The position numbers and the translations under genes are program-made. Below, piece by piece: positions 9,007 to 17,916 of a stretch of DNA of 64,000 nt; positions within the stretch are counted from its first letter, which is position 1, and each line of letters opens with the position of its first letter. This DNA comes from Clostridium beijerinckii (GTDB lineage: Bacteria > Bacillota > Clostridia > Clostridiales > Clostridiaceae), in assembly GCF_018223745.1 (NCBI RefSeq), contig NZ_CP073653.1, forward strand, positions 859,001-923,000, in the 5' to 3' direction. The notes under the pieces were generated by a model. The model was not told where the DNA came from. It ran no database searches and saw nothing but the letters and a program-made list of their open reading frames with translations.

Positions 9007-9267
9007 CTTGAATTACTTATTCATATAGGAATAGATACAGTAAAGCTTGATAAAAAAGCCTTTGAAACTTATGTGGAAGAGGGAGATAAAGTACAAGCTG
9101 GAGATAAAATATTAAGCTTTGACTTAGAATTTATAAAAAATAATGCACCATCTATTGCATCACCATGCATATGCACTGCATTGAATAGCAATCAAAAGGT
9201 GCGTCTATTAAAAACTGGAGATATAAAAGCCGGAGAAGCTTTAATTGCAGTTGATGCATTTGAATAA
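9007..9267 (+). pseudogene. Severed C-terminal part of the PTS EIIA domain
   Basis: Same frame as the gene ending at 9006, with no frameshift. It holds the phospho-His motif LLIHIGIDTVKL and the usual EIIA end (GDKVQAGDKIL and later GEALIAVDAFE). Homologues have Gly where the TGA stands (typically DGLELLIHIG), so a single GGA to TGA change explains the break. Reading through would give a 712-residue IICBA protein. There is no ribosome binding site or start codon that would restore the His: the first internal candidate, GTG at 9073, lies beyond it. Alternatives are a sequencing error or stop-codon readthrough. Confidence 0.8.
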
Positions 9268-9292
9268 TATATAAGGGATGAGGAGGCATAAA

Positions 9293-10129
9293 ATGTTTAG
9301 AGTGATAAAAGCACTAAATCATAATGGTGTACTCGCTATAAATATGGATAACTATAAAGAGTATATCTTGCTCGGAAAAGGTATAGGTTTTGGTAAAAAG
9401 GTCAATGAACGTATTGAAGCTCCAGAAAATGCACATATATATCTCTTGCAGCAAGAAACTGAAAGAGGATTGACTAAAGAGATAATAAATAATATAGAGC
9501 CTCAAATTTTAGAAATTGCGAATAATATTATTCTGGAAGCAGAGAAGAAATTTCACGAAGTAGACGAGAACATTTTATGCCCACTTGCAGATCATATTGC
9601 ATTTGCAGTAAAAAGAATAAGAGATAATGAACAAATTAGTAATCCATTAACACAAGACATCAAAGCTTTATTTCCAGAAGAATATGAAGTTGCATGTAAA
9701 GGAAAAGATATTATCAAAGAGATAGAAGGCATTGAAATAAATGAAGATGAGATTGGCTATATAGCACTTCATATTCATTCAAGCCTAGGAAATGAAAAAG
9801 TATCACAAGCAATGCAAGTAGCAATGTTAGTTAGATCATGTATTACATCCATTGAAGAAAGTACAGGAAAGACAATAGATATCGAATCATTATCCTATAA
9901 TCGTCTTATGAACCACATTAAATATATGGCGGCAAGAATGTTAAAAGGAGAAACGATAAAGCTTGATATGAATGATTATATTAGTGAAAGATTTCCAAAA
10001 TCATTTGAAATTGCTGAAGACATATGTATGAAACTAGGTAAGGAATTGAAGAAAAAAATAAAATCAGTTGAGATAGGATACCTTGCGATGCACATTGAAA
10101 GAGTATTCTCAGATGAGTTAGAGGATTAG
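9293..10129 (+). CDS. BglG/LicT-family transcription antiterminator
   Basis: RNA-binding antiterminator that binds a RAT hairpin and prevents leader termination; its activity is set by PTS phosphorylation. Domains: CAT RNA-binding domain (1-56, starting MFRVIKALNHNGVLAIN), PRD1 (about 65-165) and PRD2 (about 170-278). The regulatory histidines are visible: H in CPLADHIAF and ALHIHSS in PRD1, and H in LMNHIKY and LAMHIERV in PRD2. ATG at 9293 is chosen over an in-frame upstream codon because AGGAGG lies seven bases before it. It lies 25 bases after the PTS reading frame and is probably cotranscribed, so it would control its own operon through the RAT at 6989. Confidence 0.92.
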   Translation: MFRVIKALNHNGVLAINMDNYKEYILLGKGIGFGKKVNERIEAPENAHIYLLQQETERGLTKEIINNIEPQILEIANNIILEAEKKFHEVDENILCPLADHIAFAVKRIRDNEQISNPLTQDIKALFPEEYEVACKGKDIIKEIEGIEINEDEIGYIALHIHSSLGNEKVSQAMQVAMLVRSCITSIEESTGKTIDIESLSYNRLMNHIKYMAARMLKGETIKLDMNDYISERFPKSFEIAEDICMKLGKELKKKIKSVEIGYLAMHIERVFSDELED

Positions 10130-10192
10130 AATATATATAATATAATTTTAATGGAATTATAAAAATTTAAGGTTGCGTTTTATTGAAACTAG

Positions 10193-10230
10193 AGCTCCAC
10201 GATAATTTATCGCGGGGCTTATTTTATTCT
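10193..10230 (+). terminator. Terminator of the PTS-licT operon
   Basis: Stem 10193-10204 with 10208-10219 (one mismatch, one G-T) and a very short loop, then a T-rich tract. It runs directly into a dispersed repeat. Confidence 0.6.
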
Positions 10231-10300
10231 TTAGGAATTTATATTCTAGCGCCTGCGATTTTTTTATTTTGGGGAAAATTATAATGAAATCTGAGAACAA
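10221..10300 (+). repeat. Dispersed intergenic repeat, copy A (short or rearranged)
   Basis: Shares TAGGAATTTATATTC (10232-10246) and GCCTGCGATTTT (10251-10262) with copy C at 18312-18550. 10271-10300 also aligns with the GTGGATAACTTATGAAAAGG segment there. In copy C the GCCTGCGATTTT module lies about 200 bp away at the right end, so copy A looks deleted or rearranged. The rest of the 10130-10529 gap is A/T-rich with one possible small ORF. Confidence 0.45.
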
Positions 10301-10419
10301 TTTTTAAAGGTATTAGAAATACATAGTCTACGAAGCAGATTTTACATTTCTATAAAAATCAAAATAAAAAAATTATGGATATTTATGTCTTAGAATGAGA
10401 ATTTTAAAGGGAGATAAAG

Positions 10420-10488
10420 ATGTTACAAATTGTAATGGATACAAGAATAAGATATAATAAAGCCAATATATCGTTGCAAATAAATTAA
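10420..10488 (+). CDS. Possible 22-residue small protein
   Basis: ATG with a good AAAGGGAG site five bases upstream, encoding MLQIVMDTRIRYNKANISLQ then two more residues and TAA. It lies 41 bases before xpaC. No family is recognised. It could be a leader peptide, but such short ORFs also arise by chance in A/T-rich DNA. Confidence 0.2.
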   Translation: MLQIVMDTRIRYNKANISLQIN

Positions 10489-10529
10489 TGTTAAGTTAAG
10501 TTTTAATAAAATAATTTGGAGGCAGGGGA

Positions 10530-11729
10530 ATGGATAAAAAAGATTTTTCTAATTTAGAAAAGCAAATTAGAGATACAATAAAAAATGCATTCGATGTCAT
10601 AGATTTTGCTAAGATAAAAAAAGATATTGATGATAAAGCTCAAGAAACTGTTAGAGAGACAAGAAATAAATTTGTAGATAAATCACAGTATTTTGATAAA
10701 AAGATAAAAGATGAATTAAAAAATAGATATAAAAATATCGCGAATGTTGTTCCAAAATCTGAAGATAAAATACAAAAATATATTGCTAAGAGACCAGTTG
10801 GAAGTATATCAGGAACATTGTATACAATATTTGGATCTATATTAAGCGGAATATTAGGAATATTAATAATTTCATATTCAATACTTATTTCTTTTAAGAG
10901 TGAATTTTTAATGAGTAATTTGATTAGCTTAGGAATATTGTTTTCTTTTCTTGCGGCGAGTGGAGCTTTTACTTTAAGGGGTATAAATTTAAGAAAGAGA
11001 GCGAAGCGTTTTAAAGAATATGTGAAATTGCTACGAGGTAATAGCTATTGCTCCATTAGTGAATTAGCTGAGGCTGTTAGGAAAAAAAATAAATTTGTAG
11101 TTAAAGATTTAAGAAAAATGATTGAATTAAATATGTTTCCACAAGGACATATTGATGATAAGCAGACTTATTTCATGTTAAATAATGAAGTTTATGAGAA
11201 TTATTTGACTTCACAGGAATCTTTGAAGAAAAGGAATGAAGATGAATTAAAAAAACAAGAGGAACTGAAAAAAGACTTCAATGATCCAGTGAAGATGGAA
11301 CTAAGGAATACAATTGAAATGGGAAGGGATTACATTAAACAAATAGGAGACATAAGTAGTTCTATAGATAAAGAAGAAATTTCTAAAAAATTAAATAGGC
11401 TCCAGAATATTATAAATCAAATACTTAAGTATGTTGAGCAGAATCCTAAAAAGCTTCAAGAAGTTGATAGATTTGCAAAACACTATCTGCCTATGACTTT
11501 AAAGCTTCTTAATGCATATAAAGAACTGAATGAGCAGCCGGTTCAGGGTGATAATATAAGAAATGCAAAAAATGAAATTGAAAAGACTTTGGATACCATA
11601 AATAATGCATTTGAAAAGTTATTAGACGATTTATTTGAAGAAATAGCATTAGATATTTCTACAGATATTTCTGTTCTTGAAACACTATTTACTCAAGAAG
11701 GGCTTAAAAAAGATGATTTCAAAAAATAG
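10530..11729 (+). CDS. XpaC-family protein (5-bromo-4-chloroindolyl phosphate hydrolysis family)
   Basis: A 399-residue membrane protein resembling Bacillus XpaC. The first 80 residues are charged and helical, two membrane helices follow at about 94-121 and 128-147, and the long C-terminus is cytosolic and coiled-coil rich. The residues after the second helix (about 160-215) resemble a small winged-helix-like segment. The enzymatic name is historical and no phosphatase motif is visible. It is followed 27 bases later by a TelA-family gene, the same order as xpaC-yaaN in Bacillus subtilis, which is the main support for the family call. A good GGAGG site precedes the ATG. The role of the pair is poorly known; envelope stress is often suggested. 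Confidence 0.75.
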   Translation: MDKKDFSNLEKQIRDTIKNAFDVIDFAKIKKDIDDKAQETVRETRNKFVDKSQYFDKKIKDELKNRYKNIANVVPKSEDKIQKYIAKRPVGSISGTLYTIFGSILSGILGILIISYSILISFKSEFLMSNLISLGILFSFLAASGAFTLRGINLRKRAKRFKEYVKLLRGNSYCSISELAEAVRKKNKFVVKDLRKMIELNMFPQGHIDDKQTYFMLNNEVYENYLTSQESLKKRNEDELKKQEELKKDFNDPVKMELRNTIEMGRDYIKQIGDISSSIDKEEISKKLNRLQNIINQILKYVEQNPKKLQEVDRFAKHYLPMTLKLLNAYKELNEQPVQGDNIRNAKNEIEKTLDTINNAFEKLLDDLFEEIALDISTDISVLETLFTQEGLKKDDFKK

Positions 11730-11756
11730 GACTTGAACTAAGAGGAGGAATTAAAA

Positions 11757-12902
11757 GTGAATGATGGATTTAAGGAAGATATAGATATGATGCCAAGTTT
11801 AACATTTGAACCTTTTGAAGGGGAAGTTACTGATGTAAAGGTAGAAGAAAGTAAGCAAAAAGAAATTTTTGATGAAAGCTATTTAACAGAAGATGAGAAG
11901 AAGATGATTAATGAATTTGTAGATAAAATAGATATAAATAATACAAATTCAATTCTTCAATATGGAGTAGGAGCTCAAAAGAAGATTGCAGATTTTTCTG
12001 AGACAGCATTAAATAACGTTAAAACAAAAGATTTAGGCGAAGTCGGGGAAATGTTAACAAATGTAGTGTGTGAGCTTAAAAATTTTGAATCTGTAGAAGA
12101 AAAAAAAGGATTTCTAGGTCTTTTTAAGAAATCTGCAGAAAAGATTTCGCAAATGAAAGCAAAGTATGAAAAGGTTGAAGGGAATATTAATAAAATTTGT
12201 AGTGCTCTAGAAAATCATCAAATACAGCTTTTGAAAGATATTGCTATGCTTGATAAAATGTATGAAATAAATAAGGTATATTTTAAAGAACTTTCTATGT
12301 ACATATTAGCTGGGAAAAAGAAGCTTTCAAAATTAGAAAAGGATGAGCTGCCTAAGTTAGCAGAAAGAGCAAGGATAAGTGGACTTCCAGAAGATGCTCA
12401 GGCGACAAATGATTTTGTGGCTCTTTGCAATCGCTTTGACAAAAAGATACATGATTTAGAATTAACTAGAATGATTTCACTCCAAATGGCACCTCAAATT
12501 CGTCTCGTTCAAAATAATGATTCATTAATGTCAGAAAAAATACAATCTACTCTTGTTAATACTATTCCACTATGGAAGAGTCAAATTGTATTAGCTCTTG
12601 GAGTAGCTCATTCAAACAATGCAGCCAAGGTTCAAAACGAAGTTACGAACATGACCAATGAGCTGTTACGTAAGAATGCAGAAACACTAAAGATGTCAAC
12701 AATTGAGACAGCTAAAGAATCTGAGCGTGGAATTGTTGATATTGAGACTCTAAAGAATACAAATGAATCATTGATATCAACTCTTGATGAAGTTTTACGA
12801 ATACAAATTGAAGGAAGAGAAAAACGTAAAGCTGCTGAAGCTGAATTACAAGAAATTGAAGGTAAATTGAAAGATAGGCTTCTGCAAATGAGACAAAGAT
12901 AA
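11757..12902 (+). CDS. TelA/KlaA-family protein (toxic anion resistance family)
   Basis: A 381-residue soluble, almost wholly helical protein of the TelA/YaaN family, named for tellurite resistance of plasmid relatives. The family core is visible as ELPKLAERARISGLPEDAQATNDFVALCNRFDKKIHDLELTRMIS in the middle (quoted here only by its position, about residues 200-245, key words GLPEDAQ and RFDKKIHDLELTR) and QIRLVQNNDSLMSEKIQ after it. The start is GTG with AGAGGAGG nine bases upstream. It is translated together with the XpaC-family gene before it. A weak hairpin after the stop may end the operon. A direct role in tellurite resistance is not shown by the sequence. Confidence 0.85.
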   Translation: MNDGFKEDIDMMPSLTFEPFEGEVTDVKVEESKQKEIFDESYLTEDEKKMINEFVDKIDINNTNSILQYGVGAQKKIADFSETALNNVKTKDLGEVGEMLTNVVCELKNFESVEEKKGFLGLFKKSAEKISQMKAKYEKVEGNINKICSALENHQIQLLKDIAMLDKMYEINKVYFKELSMYILAGKKKLSKLEKDELPKLAERARISGLPEDAQATNDFVALCNRFDKKIHDLELTRMISLQMAPQIRLVQNNDSLMSEKIQSTLVNTIPLWKSQIVLALGVAHSNNAAKVQNEVTNMTNELLRKNAETLKMSTIETAKESERGIVDIETLKNTNESLISTLDEVLRIQIEGREKRKAAEAELQEIEGKLKDRLLQMRQR

Positions 12903-12917
12903 AAAAATAATGTTTTC

Positions 12918-12949
12918 TGTTTTATTATTTTAAGGTAAAACAGTTTTAT
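12918..12949 (+). terminator. Probable terminator of the xpaC-telA operon
   Basis: An 8-bp stem (12918-12925 with 12937-12944), 11-nt loop and TTTTAT tail. It is A/T-rich and of moderate strength. Confidence 0.5.
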
Positions 12950-13016
12950 GTATCTTTCACGGTGAGTATGAATTTTAGTTTTTTTAATTACAAATTATCA
13001 TGTATAAATGATATAA

Positions 13017-13045
13017 TTAAAGAAGTTATATATGGCAACGATAAT
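13017..13045 (+). promoter_or_regulatory. Candidate sigma-D (flagellar) promoter for cheV
   Basis: TTAAAG at 13017-13022, a 15-nt spacer and ACGATAAT at 13038-13045 resemble the TAAA-N15-GCCGATAT consensus. It lies 190 bases before cheV, a gene normally in the motility regulon. I see nothing else distinctive in 12950-13235. Confidence 0.4.
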
Positions 13046-13235
13046 AGATGTAAGTATTTAATAAAAGTATAGGCATAAATAGAATAATATGTTTATTCAA
13101 CATATACATAAGCTATAATTATGAATACGATATAAAACATAGGATCAATGCTATGATAACTATAAAAAAGTGAAAGGATATATTTTGCAAAATAATGCTA
13201 CAATTACAAGATCTTAAGTAAGGGGGAGAGATATT

Positions 13236-14135
13236 ATGAACAATAACATATTACTAGAATCGGGTACTGGGGAATTAGAAATAATAGAATTTATCGCAAA
13301 TGGAAATCATTATGCAATTAATGTTGTAAAAGTTAAAGAGGTAATAGAGATGCCTTCAAACTTAACTAAATTGCCAGATCCTAAGCCAGAGATAGCTGGC
13401 CTCATACTATGCAGAGATGAGATACTTACTTTGATTGATTTAAAATACATATTAACAAAAAGATCGGCAGGAAAACTTGGATCAAAGGTTATAGTTTGTG
13501 AGTTTAATAAAATAAAAGTTTCATTTAATATTGATGATATAGTTGGAGTTCATCGTATAAGATGGGATGAAATAAGAAAACCTGATGATCTATCAGAAAA
13601 CTCATTAGCTGTTGGAAATATACTTTTAAATGGAAAAGTATTAATTATGCTTGATTTTGAAAAAATAGTGACAGATATTTGTCCAAGTGTTGGAATAAGT
13701 GAAGATAGACTTATAAAAGTAGATTATAAGGATAGATCATCTATAAAATTAGTTATGGCTGATGATTCTGCTTTAATTAGAAGGTTATTAAAAGATACTC
13801 TTACAAAAGCAGGATTTAAGAATTTAAGAATTTTTGATGACGGTAAACAAGCGTTAGATTTCTTCGAAGAATTAGCAAGAAATAAAGGTGAAAACTTTAT
13901 TGAAGAAGCTCAATTACTTATTACAGATATAGAAATGCCTCAGATGGATGGGCTCACATTGACAAGAAAAATAAAAGAAAATGAAACATTGAAAAAGCTT
14001 CCTGTTGTAATATTCTCATCACTAATTACGGGAGAATTAAAACATAAGGGAGAATCAGTGGGAGCAAATGCACAGCTAAGTAAGCCAGAAGTAAGTGATC
14101 TTGTTGATACAATAGACAAACTATTAGGTGTTTAG
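13236..14135 (+). CDS. cheV: Chemotaxis coupling protein CheV
   Basis: Links chemoreceptors to the CheA kinase and helps adaptation. Residues 10-150 form a CheW-like domain (FIANGNHYAINVVKVKEVIEMP, quoted by its key words YAINV and VKEVIEMP), and 170-299 a receiver domain with acidic pair D176/D177, phospho-acceptor D231 in LLITDIEMPQMDG and K283 in SKPE. The length of 299 aa is normal. AAGGGGGAG stands before the ATG. The gene is monocistronic, with a terminator after it and a possible sigma-D promoter before it. No other chemotaxis genes are in the window, so it acts in trans with the main che cluster. Confidence 0.94.
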   Translation: MNNNILLESGTGELEIIEFIANGNHYAINVVKVKEVIEMPSNLTKLPDPKPEIAGLILCRDEILTLIDLKYILTKRSAGKLGSKVIVCEFNKIKVSFNIDDIVGVHRIRWDEIRKPDDLSENSLAVGNILLNGKVLIMLDFEKIVTDICPSVGISEDRLIKVDYKDRSSIKLVMADDSALIRRLLKDTLTKAGFKNLRIFDDGKQALDFFEELARNKGENFIEEAQLLITDIEMPQMDGLTLTRKIKENETLKKLPVVIFSSLITGELKHKGESVGANAQLSKPEVSDLVDTIDKLLGV

Positions 14136-14226
14136 AAAATGCATATTTAAAGTGTTTATCATTATGCCAAACACAACTAGAATAAGTAAATTTTAGATCT
14201 ACTAAAATTAATCTAATTGGATAGTT

Positions 14227-14260
14227 AAAGGTATGGGTGAAAAATTCATACCTTTTTATT
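14227..14260 (+). terminator. Terminator of cheV
   Basis: AAAGGTATG 14227-14235 pairs with CATACCTTT 14247-14255, 11-nt loop, followed by TTATTTTAT. It lies 90 bases after the cheV stop. Confidence 0.7.
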
Positions 14261-14263
14261 TTA

Positions 14264-14437
14264 TATGAATTTAAGTTTGCAGATAAAATATGAAAAGGAC
14301 TGATTAATAATGGAAAGTTGTATAAATGGAGTAAAATAGAAAATATATTTACTTGGAAATTTTTCTTACATACACTTAGAAATGCAGCTGATTAAGAAAA
14401 TTTCTGACCATACAAGCAACTGAGATTTTGTTATTTA
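14264..14437 (+). repeat. Dispersed intergenic repeat, copy B (diverged)
   Basis: Aligns by eye with copy C: TATGAAAAGG.CTGATTAA.AATG near 14290-14311, GAAAATATATT near 14339, and the right end GAGATTTTGTTATTT (14422-14436) against GCGATTTTGTTCTTTT. It follows the cheV terminator directly. Non-coding in all frames at useful length. The rest of 14136-14679 is A/T-rich upstream sequence of the next gene. Confidence 0.45.
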
Positions 14438-14679
14438 ACATAAGTATGTAATTAACTTAAGAGAAATATTATATGACAATTGATTATTATGTGGAAAATA
14501 TTGTATAATATGTAATGTACAATTGTTAATAACATGTTATATTATTCAAGAGATTTTATATTTTACAAAGAGCGTTTAAAGGGGGAATAATGTATATAGC
14601 AGCTTTACAATATTTATATAAAAATTTCTTGTATGTGCAAAAATTTAATATTAATAGAATCTTATATAAGGGGGTTTTT

Positions 14680-15921
14680 ATGGAAGAAAAACAAAATAGA
14701 TCTAATAAAATTACTAAAGAGATGATAACCTTTTTCTATTGTCTGAGCATTGTATTTTTTATTTCTCTTATTAATAGTATAGGTGCATATGCTAAAACTA
14801 CCAATGAAAAACAAAAGTTACCTGAAACATATGCATTAATATTACAGGAAAGAGGAGGAGTTCAGGAACAAATTAATGGATCTGACATTGGTTTAAAAAC
14901 TGATTCAGGTATCACATTTGATAATAAATTGTTACAGGATTCTATAAATAAACTAAGTTGTTCTGATGATAGTAAAGTGGTTCAATCTGGAAATGCTACT
15001 TTAGTCTTAGTAAATAATAATTATGTAATATCAAAAGAAGTTTATGGAAACAAAATAAACAAAGATATATTATATAAAAGCATAGTAAAAGCGATTCAAA
15101 ATGGGGATACAACATTGAATTTAGAAGCTGCTAACTGTTACGAAAGTTCAGAGCCTAGATTTAAAATAAACTCCCCAGTAGTTGTTAGCGCTAGGGATAC
15201 ACTTAATAGGTATTTGGCTTCTAAAATTACTTATAATTTTGGGGGATTAACACAATATTTAGATAGTTCAATAATAAAGGATTGGATTGGCGTTGATAGT
15301 AATTTTAATGTAACAATTGATGAAAATATGGTTAGAAACTATGTTGATAATATAGCAAATACTTATGCATCATCACTTGGTACAAGCATAAAGGTTAGTG
15401 GTGGAGATAATGGTAATAACCATAGTTGGATGATTAATGCTTCTGAAGAAACAAAAGCTCTGATAGATAATATAAAGAGTGGACAAACTATAAGTAAATA
15501 TCCAATATATACTCAAACCTCTATATCCAGTTATTTTAGTAATGTTGGTGATACTTTTGTTGAAGTTGATAAAGGTAAACAACATTTATGGTTCTATAAA
15601 GATGGATATCTTGTTGTAGAAGGTGATCTAGTTACAGGTAATGAAAGTACTGGGCATGGAACACCAACAGGAGTGTTTTACTTAAATTCGAAACAAAGAG
15701 ATTCAGTATTAATAGGTGAAGATTATGCATCACCAGTTAGCTTTTGGATGCCTTTTATTAAGAATGATATTGGTCTTCATGATGCTAGTTGGAGAGATGA
15801 ATTTGGAGGGGAAATATATAAGACTGGTGGTTCACATGGATGCGTAAATTTACCATATTATGTGGCAAAGGCAATATTTGATAATATTATCCCAGGCTGC
15901 CCTGTTATTGTTCATGAGTAA
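14680..15921 (+). CDS. L,D-transpeptidase (YkuD) with peptidoglycan-binding domain
   Basis: Exported enzyme that forms 3-3 cross-links in peptidoglycan or attaches proteins to it. An N-terminal membrane segment (FYCLSIVFFISLINSIGAYA, about residues 18-37) serves as signal or anchor. A PG_binding_4-type region covers about 75-285 and the YkuD catalytic domain about 295-413, with HDASWRDEFGG and the active-site motif SHGCVNLP. ATG 14680 has AAGGGGG upstream and gives a normal signal sequence. ATG 14590 also has a GGGGG site and would add 30 residues. The next gene is a paralogue, so the two arose by tandem duplication, though a terminator separates them. Confidence 0.88.
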   Translation: MEEKQNRSNKITKEMITFFYCLSIVFFISLINSIGAYAKTTNEKQKLPETYALILQERGGVQEQINGSDIGLKTDSGITFDNKLLQDSINKLSCSDDSKVVQSGNATLVLVNNNYVISKEVYGNKINKDILYKSIVKAIQNGDTTLNLEAANCYESSEPRFKINSPVVVSARDTLNRYLASKITYNFGGLTQYLDSSIIKDWIGVDSNFNVTIDENMVRNYVDNIANTYASSLGTSIKVSGGDNGNNHSWMINASEETKALIDNIKSGQTISKYPIYTQTSISSYFSNVGDTFVEVDKGKQHLWFYKDGYLVVEGDLVTGNESTGHGTPTGVFYLNSKQRDSVLIGEDYASPVSFWMPFIKNDIGLHDASWRDEFGGEIYKTGGSHGCVNLPYYVAKAIFDNIIPGCPVIVHE

Positions 15922-15983
15922 TATTAGAGATATTTCTAATCAATACACGAGAGTAAAAAGCTCTATTTAATTATAATTAATGC

Positions 15984-16028
15984 AAAGGAAAGTTTTGATC
16001 TTTTTAGGTCAGAACTTTCCTTTTTTTT
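15984..16028 (+). terminator. Terminator of the first L,D-transpeptidase gene
   Basis: Strong stem between about 15984-16000 and 16008-16022 (AAGGAAAGTT with AACTTTCCTT), followed by at least eight Ts. Confidence 0.9.
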
Positions 16029-16215
16029 ATAAATAATAATAAACATTTTATAATTAATAAATTGAATTTAAAATGTTCTAAATATAATTATAATTACATA
16101 ATTATTAAAATATAAAACTTCAATAAAAGTTACTTAATATATTTTCTGTATAAGCTATAATTTTATGATTTAAAAATGAAAATTGTAAGATTGAATGATG
16201 TCAGGTGGGATAAGT

Positions 16216-17598
16216 ATGATAAAACAAATATTACAATACATAAAATATCCAAAAAGAATAATGATGATTATTTGTGCCCTGGTAGCTATATATTCAATAG
16301 TTTCTATACATTTTATCAATCATTTTTATTTTGGTTCAACAATTAACAGGGTTGACGTCTCAGGTAAAACAGCGCAAGAGGCAGAAGAAGAAATATTATC
16401 TAAAATGGACACATATTCAGTGGAATTAGAAGAACGTTATGGTGCAAAGGAAGAAATAAAAGGAGCGGATATTAACTTAAGATATGATTTAGGAGACAAA
16501 ATTAAAGAACTGAAAAGTAAGCAGATTCCATTTGCTTGGATTTTATCTTTTTTAGGAGAGAAGAATTATACAATTACGGATTCTGTATCATATAACGAAG
16601 ATTTATTAAAGAAAAGCTTTAATAATCTTTCTTGTATAACAGGAAGCAGTGTAGTGGCACCTAAAAATTCTGAATTAGAATATAAAGATGATGGATATAT
16701 AATTAACAAAGAGATATATGGAAATAAGATTAATAAAGATGCTTTGTATGAACACTTAATAAAGGCAGTTGTTAGTGGGGAGAAGAAAATTAATTTAGAA
16801 TTAATTAATTGCTATGAGAATCCTAAGTATATATCAACATCTAAGGAAGTTTTAGACGCTAAAAATATACTCGATAAATATGCATCATCAAAAATTACAT
16901 ATTCCTTCGGCGGAGATAATGAAGTTATTGATGGATCAATAATACACAATTGGCTTAAAGTAGATCAAGACTATTTTGTTTCAATTGATGAAAAAAAAGT
17001 CTATGATTATATGGAGAAAATTGCCAATACGCATAATACATCAGGAAAAACAAGAGATTTCAAAACATCTTTAGGAACAATAACAAAAGTTAGTGGAGGA
17101 AATTATGGATGGGTAATTGATACTTCACAGGAGGCAAAAGAGTTGATTAAAGATATTGAGAAAGGAGAAAATATAGAAAAAGAGCCTATATATAAGCAAG
17201 TCGCTTTATCTCATGATAGTAATGACATAGGCAATACTTACGTGGAAATTAATATGAATATTCAACACTTATGGTATTACAAAAATGGAATACTTGTAAT
17301 AGAAGGTGATGTTGTTACAGGTAATGCAAGCAGAGGATCTCCCACTCCAACTGGAGTTTATCGATTAAATTATAAGCAAAAGGATGCTACCTTGAAAGGT
17401 GAAAATTATAGTAGTCCTGTTTCTTTCTGGATGCCTTTTTATGGTAATGTTGGTATACATGATGCAAGTTGGAGATCAGAGTTTGGTGGAAACATATACA
17501 AAGCGAATGGTTCTCATGGATGTGTTAATGCACCATATTACCTAGCAAAGGTTCTATTTAATAATATTGAAGAAGGTACTCCGATAGTTTGCTATTAG
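16216..17598 (+). CDS. L,D-transpeptidase (YkuD) with two peptidoglycan-binding regions
   Basis: Second L,D-transpeptidase, 460 residues from ATG 16216, chosen because AGGTGGG precedes it at good spacing; an ATG at 16195 is also in frame. One membrane anchor lies at about 15-35. After it come two PG_binding_4-like regions (about 40-150 and 150-325), the first beginning GSTINRVDVSGKTAQEA, which the preceding paralogue lacks. The YkuD domain at the C-terminus has HDASWRSEFGG and SHGCVNAP with the catalytic Cys. The catalytic parts of the two proteins are clearly similar (HLWYYKNG versus HLWFYKDG; SPVSFWMPF in both). Probably a cell-wall remodelling enzyme, and the substrate stem peptide is not predictable. 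Confidence 0.88.
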   Translation: MIKQILQYIKYPKRIMMIICALVAIYSIVSIHFINHFYFGSTINRVDVSGKTAQEAEEEILSKMDTYSVELEERYGAKEEIKGADINLRYDLGDKIKELKSKQIPFAWILSFLGEKNYTITDSVSYNEDLLKKSFNNLSCITGSSVVAPKNSELEYKDDGYIINKEIYGNKINKDALYEHLIKAVVSGEKKINLELINCYENPKYISTSKEVLDAKNILDKYASSKITYSFGGDNEVIDGSIIHNWLKVDQDYFVSIDEKKVYDYMEKIANTHNTSGKTRDFKTSLGTITKVSGGNYGWVIDTSQEAKELIKDIEKGENIEKEPIYKQVALSHDSNDIGNTYVEINMNIQHLWYYKNGILVIEGDVVTGNASRGSPTPTGVYRLNYKQKDATLKGENYSSPVSFWMPFYGNVGIHDASWRSEFGGNIYKANGSHGCVNAPYYLAKVLFNNIEEGTPIVCY

Positions 17599-17916
17599 TG
17601 GCGGTTCTAAATGATTAAATTTATATAAAAGATGAGTCACAACTATCCTATTGAAGAAAATCTTATCCTAGCTGGATATATCGGAAAACATTTACAAAGA
17701 AAATTTATTGTTATATAATAAATTCATACCGATCAATAAAAAGGAAAAATTAATATTTAATGGTTTTCCTATAATAGAGTTTTATTTGAACATATCCAGG
17801 ATCATTTAATAACAAAAAAGAGTTTAATTGATTAAATAATTAAATTAAGAAAATTTGTAAATACTTTAACTAAGTAATAACACTAGAATAAATACATTGT
17901 TTAGGAGGAATTAATT
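17599..17916 (+). other. Gene-free stretch between ldt2 and the PTS IIB gene
   Basis: A/T-rich, with no ORF of note. A weak hairpin AGGAAAA/TTTTCCT near 17742-17772 may end the upstream transcript. No clear promoter was recognised for the next gene. Confidence 0.4.
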
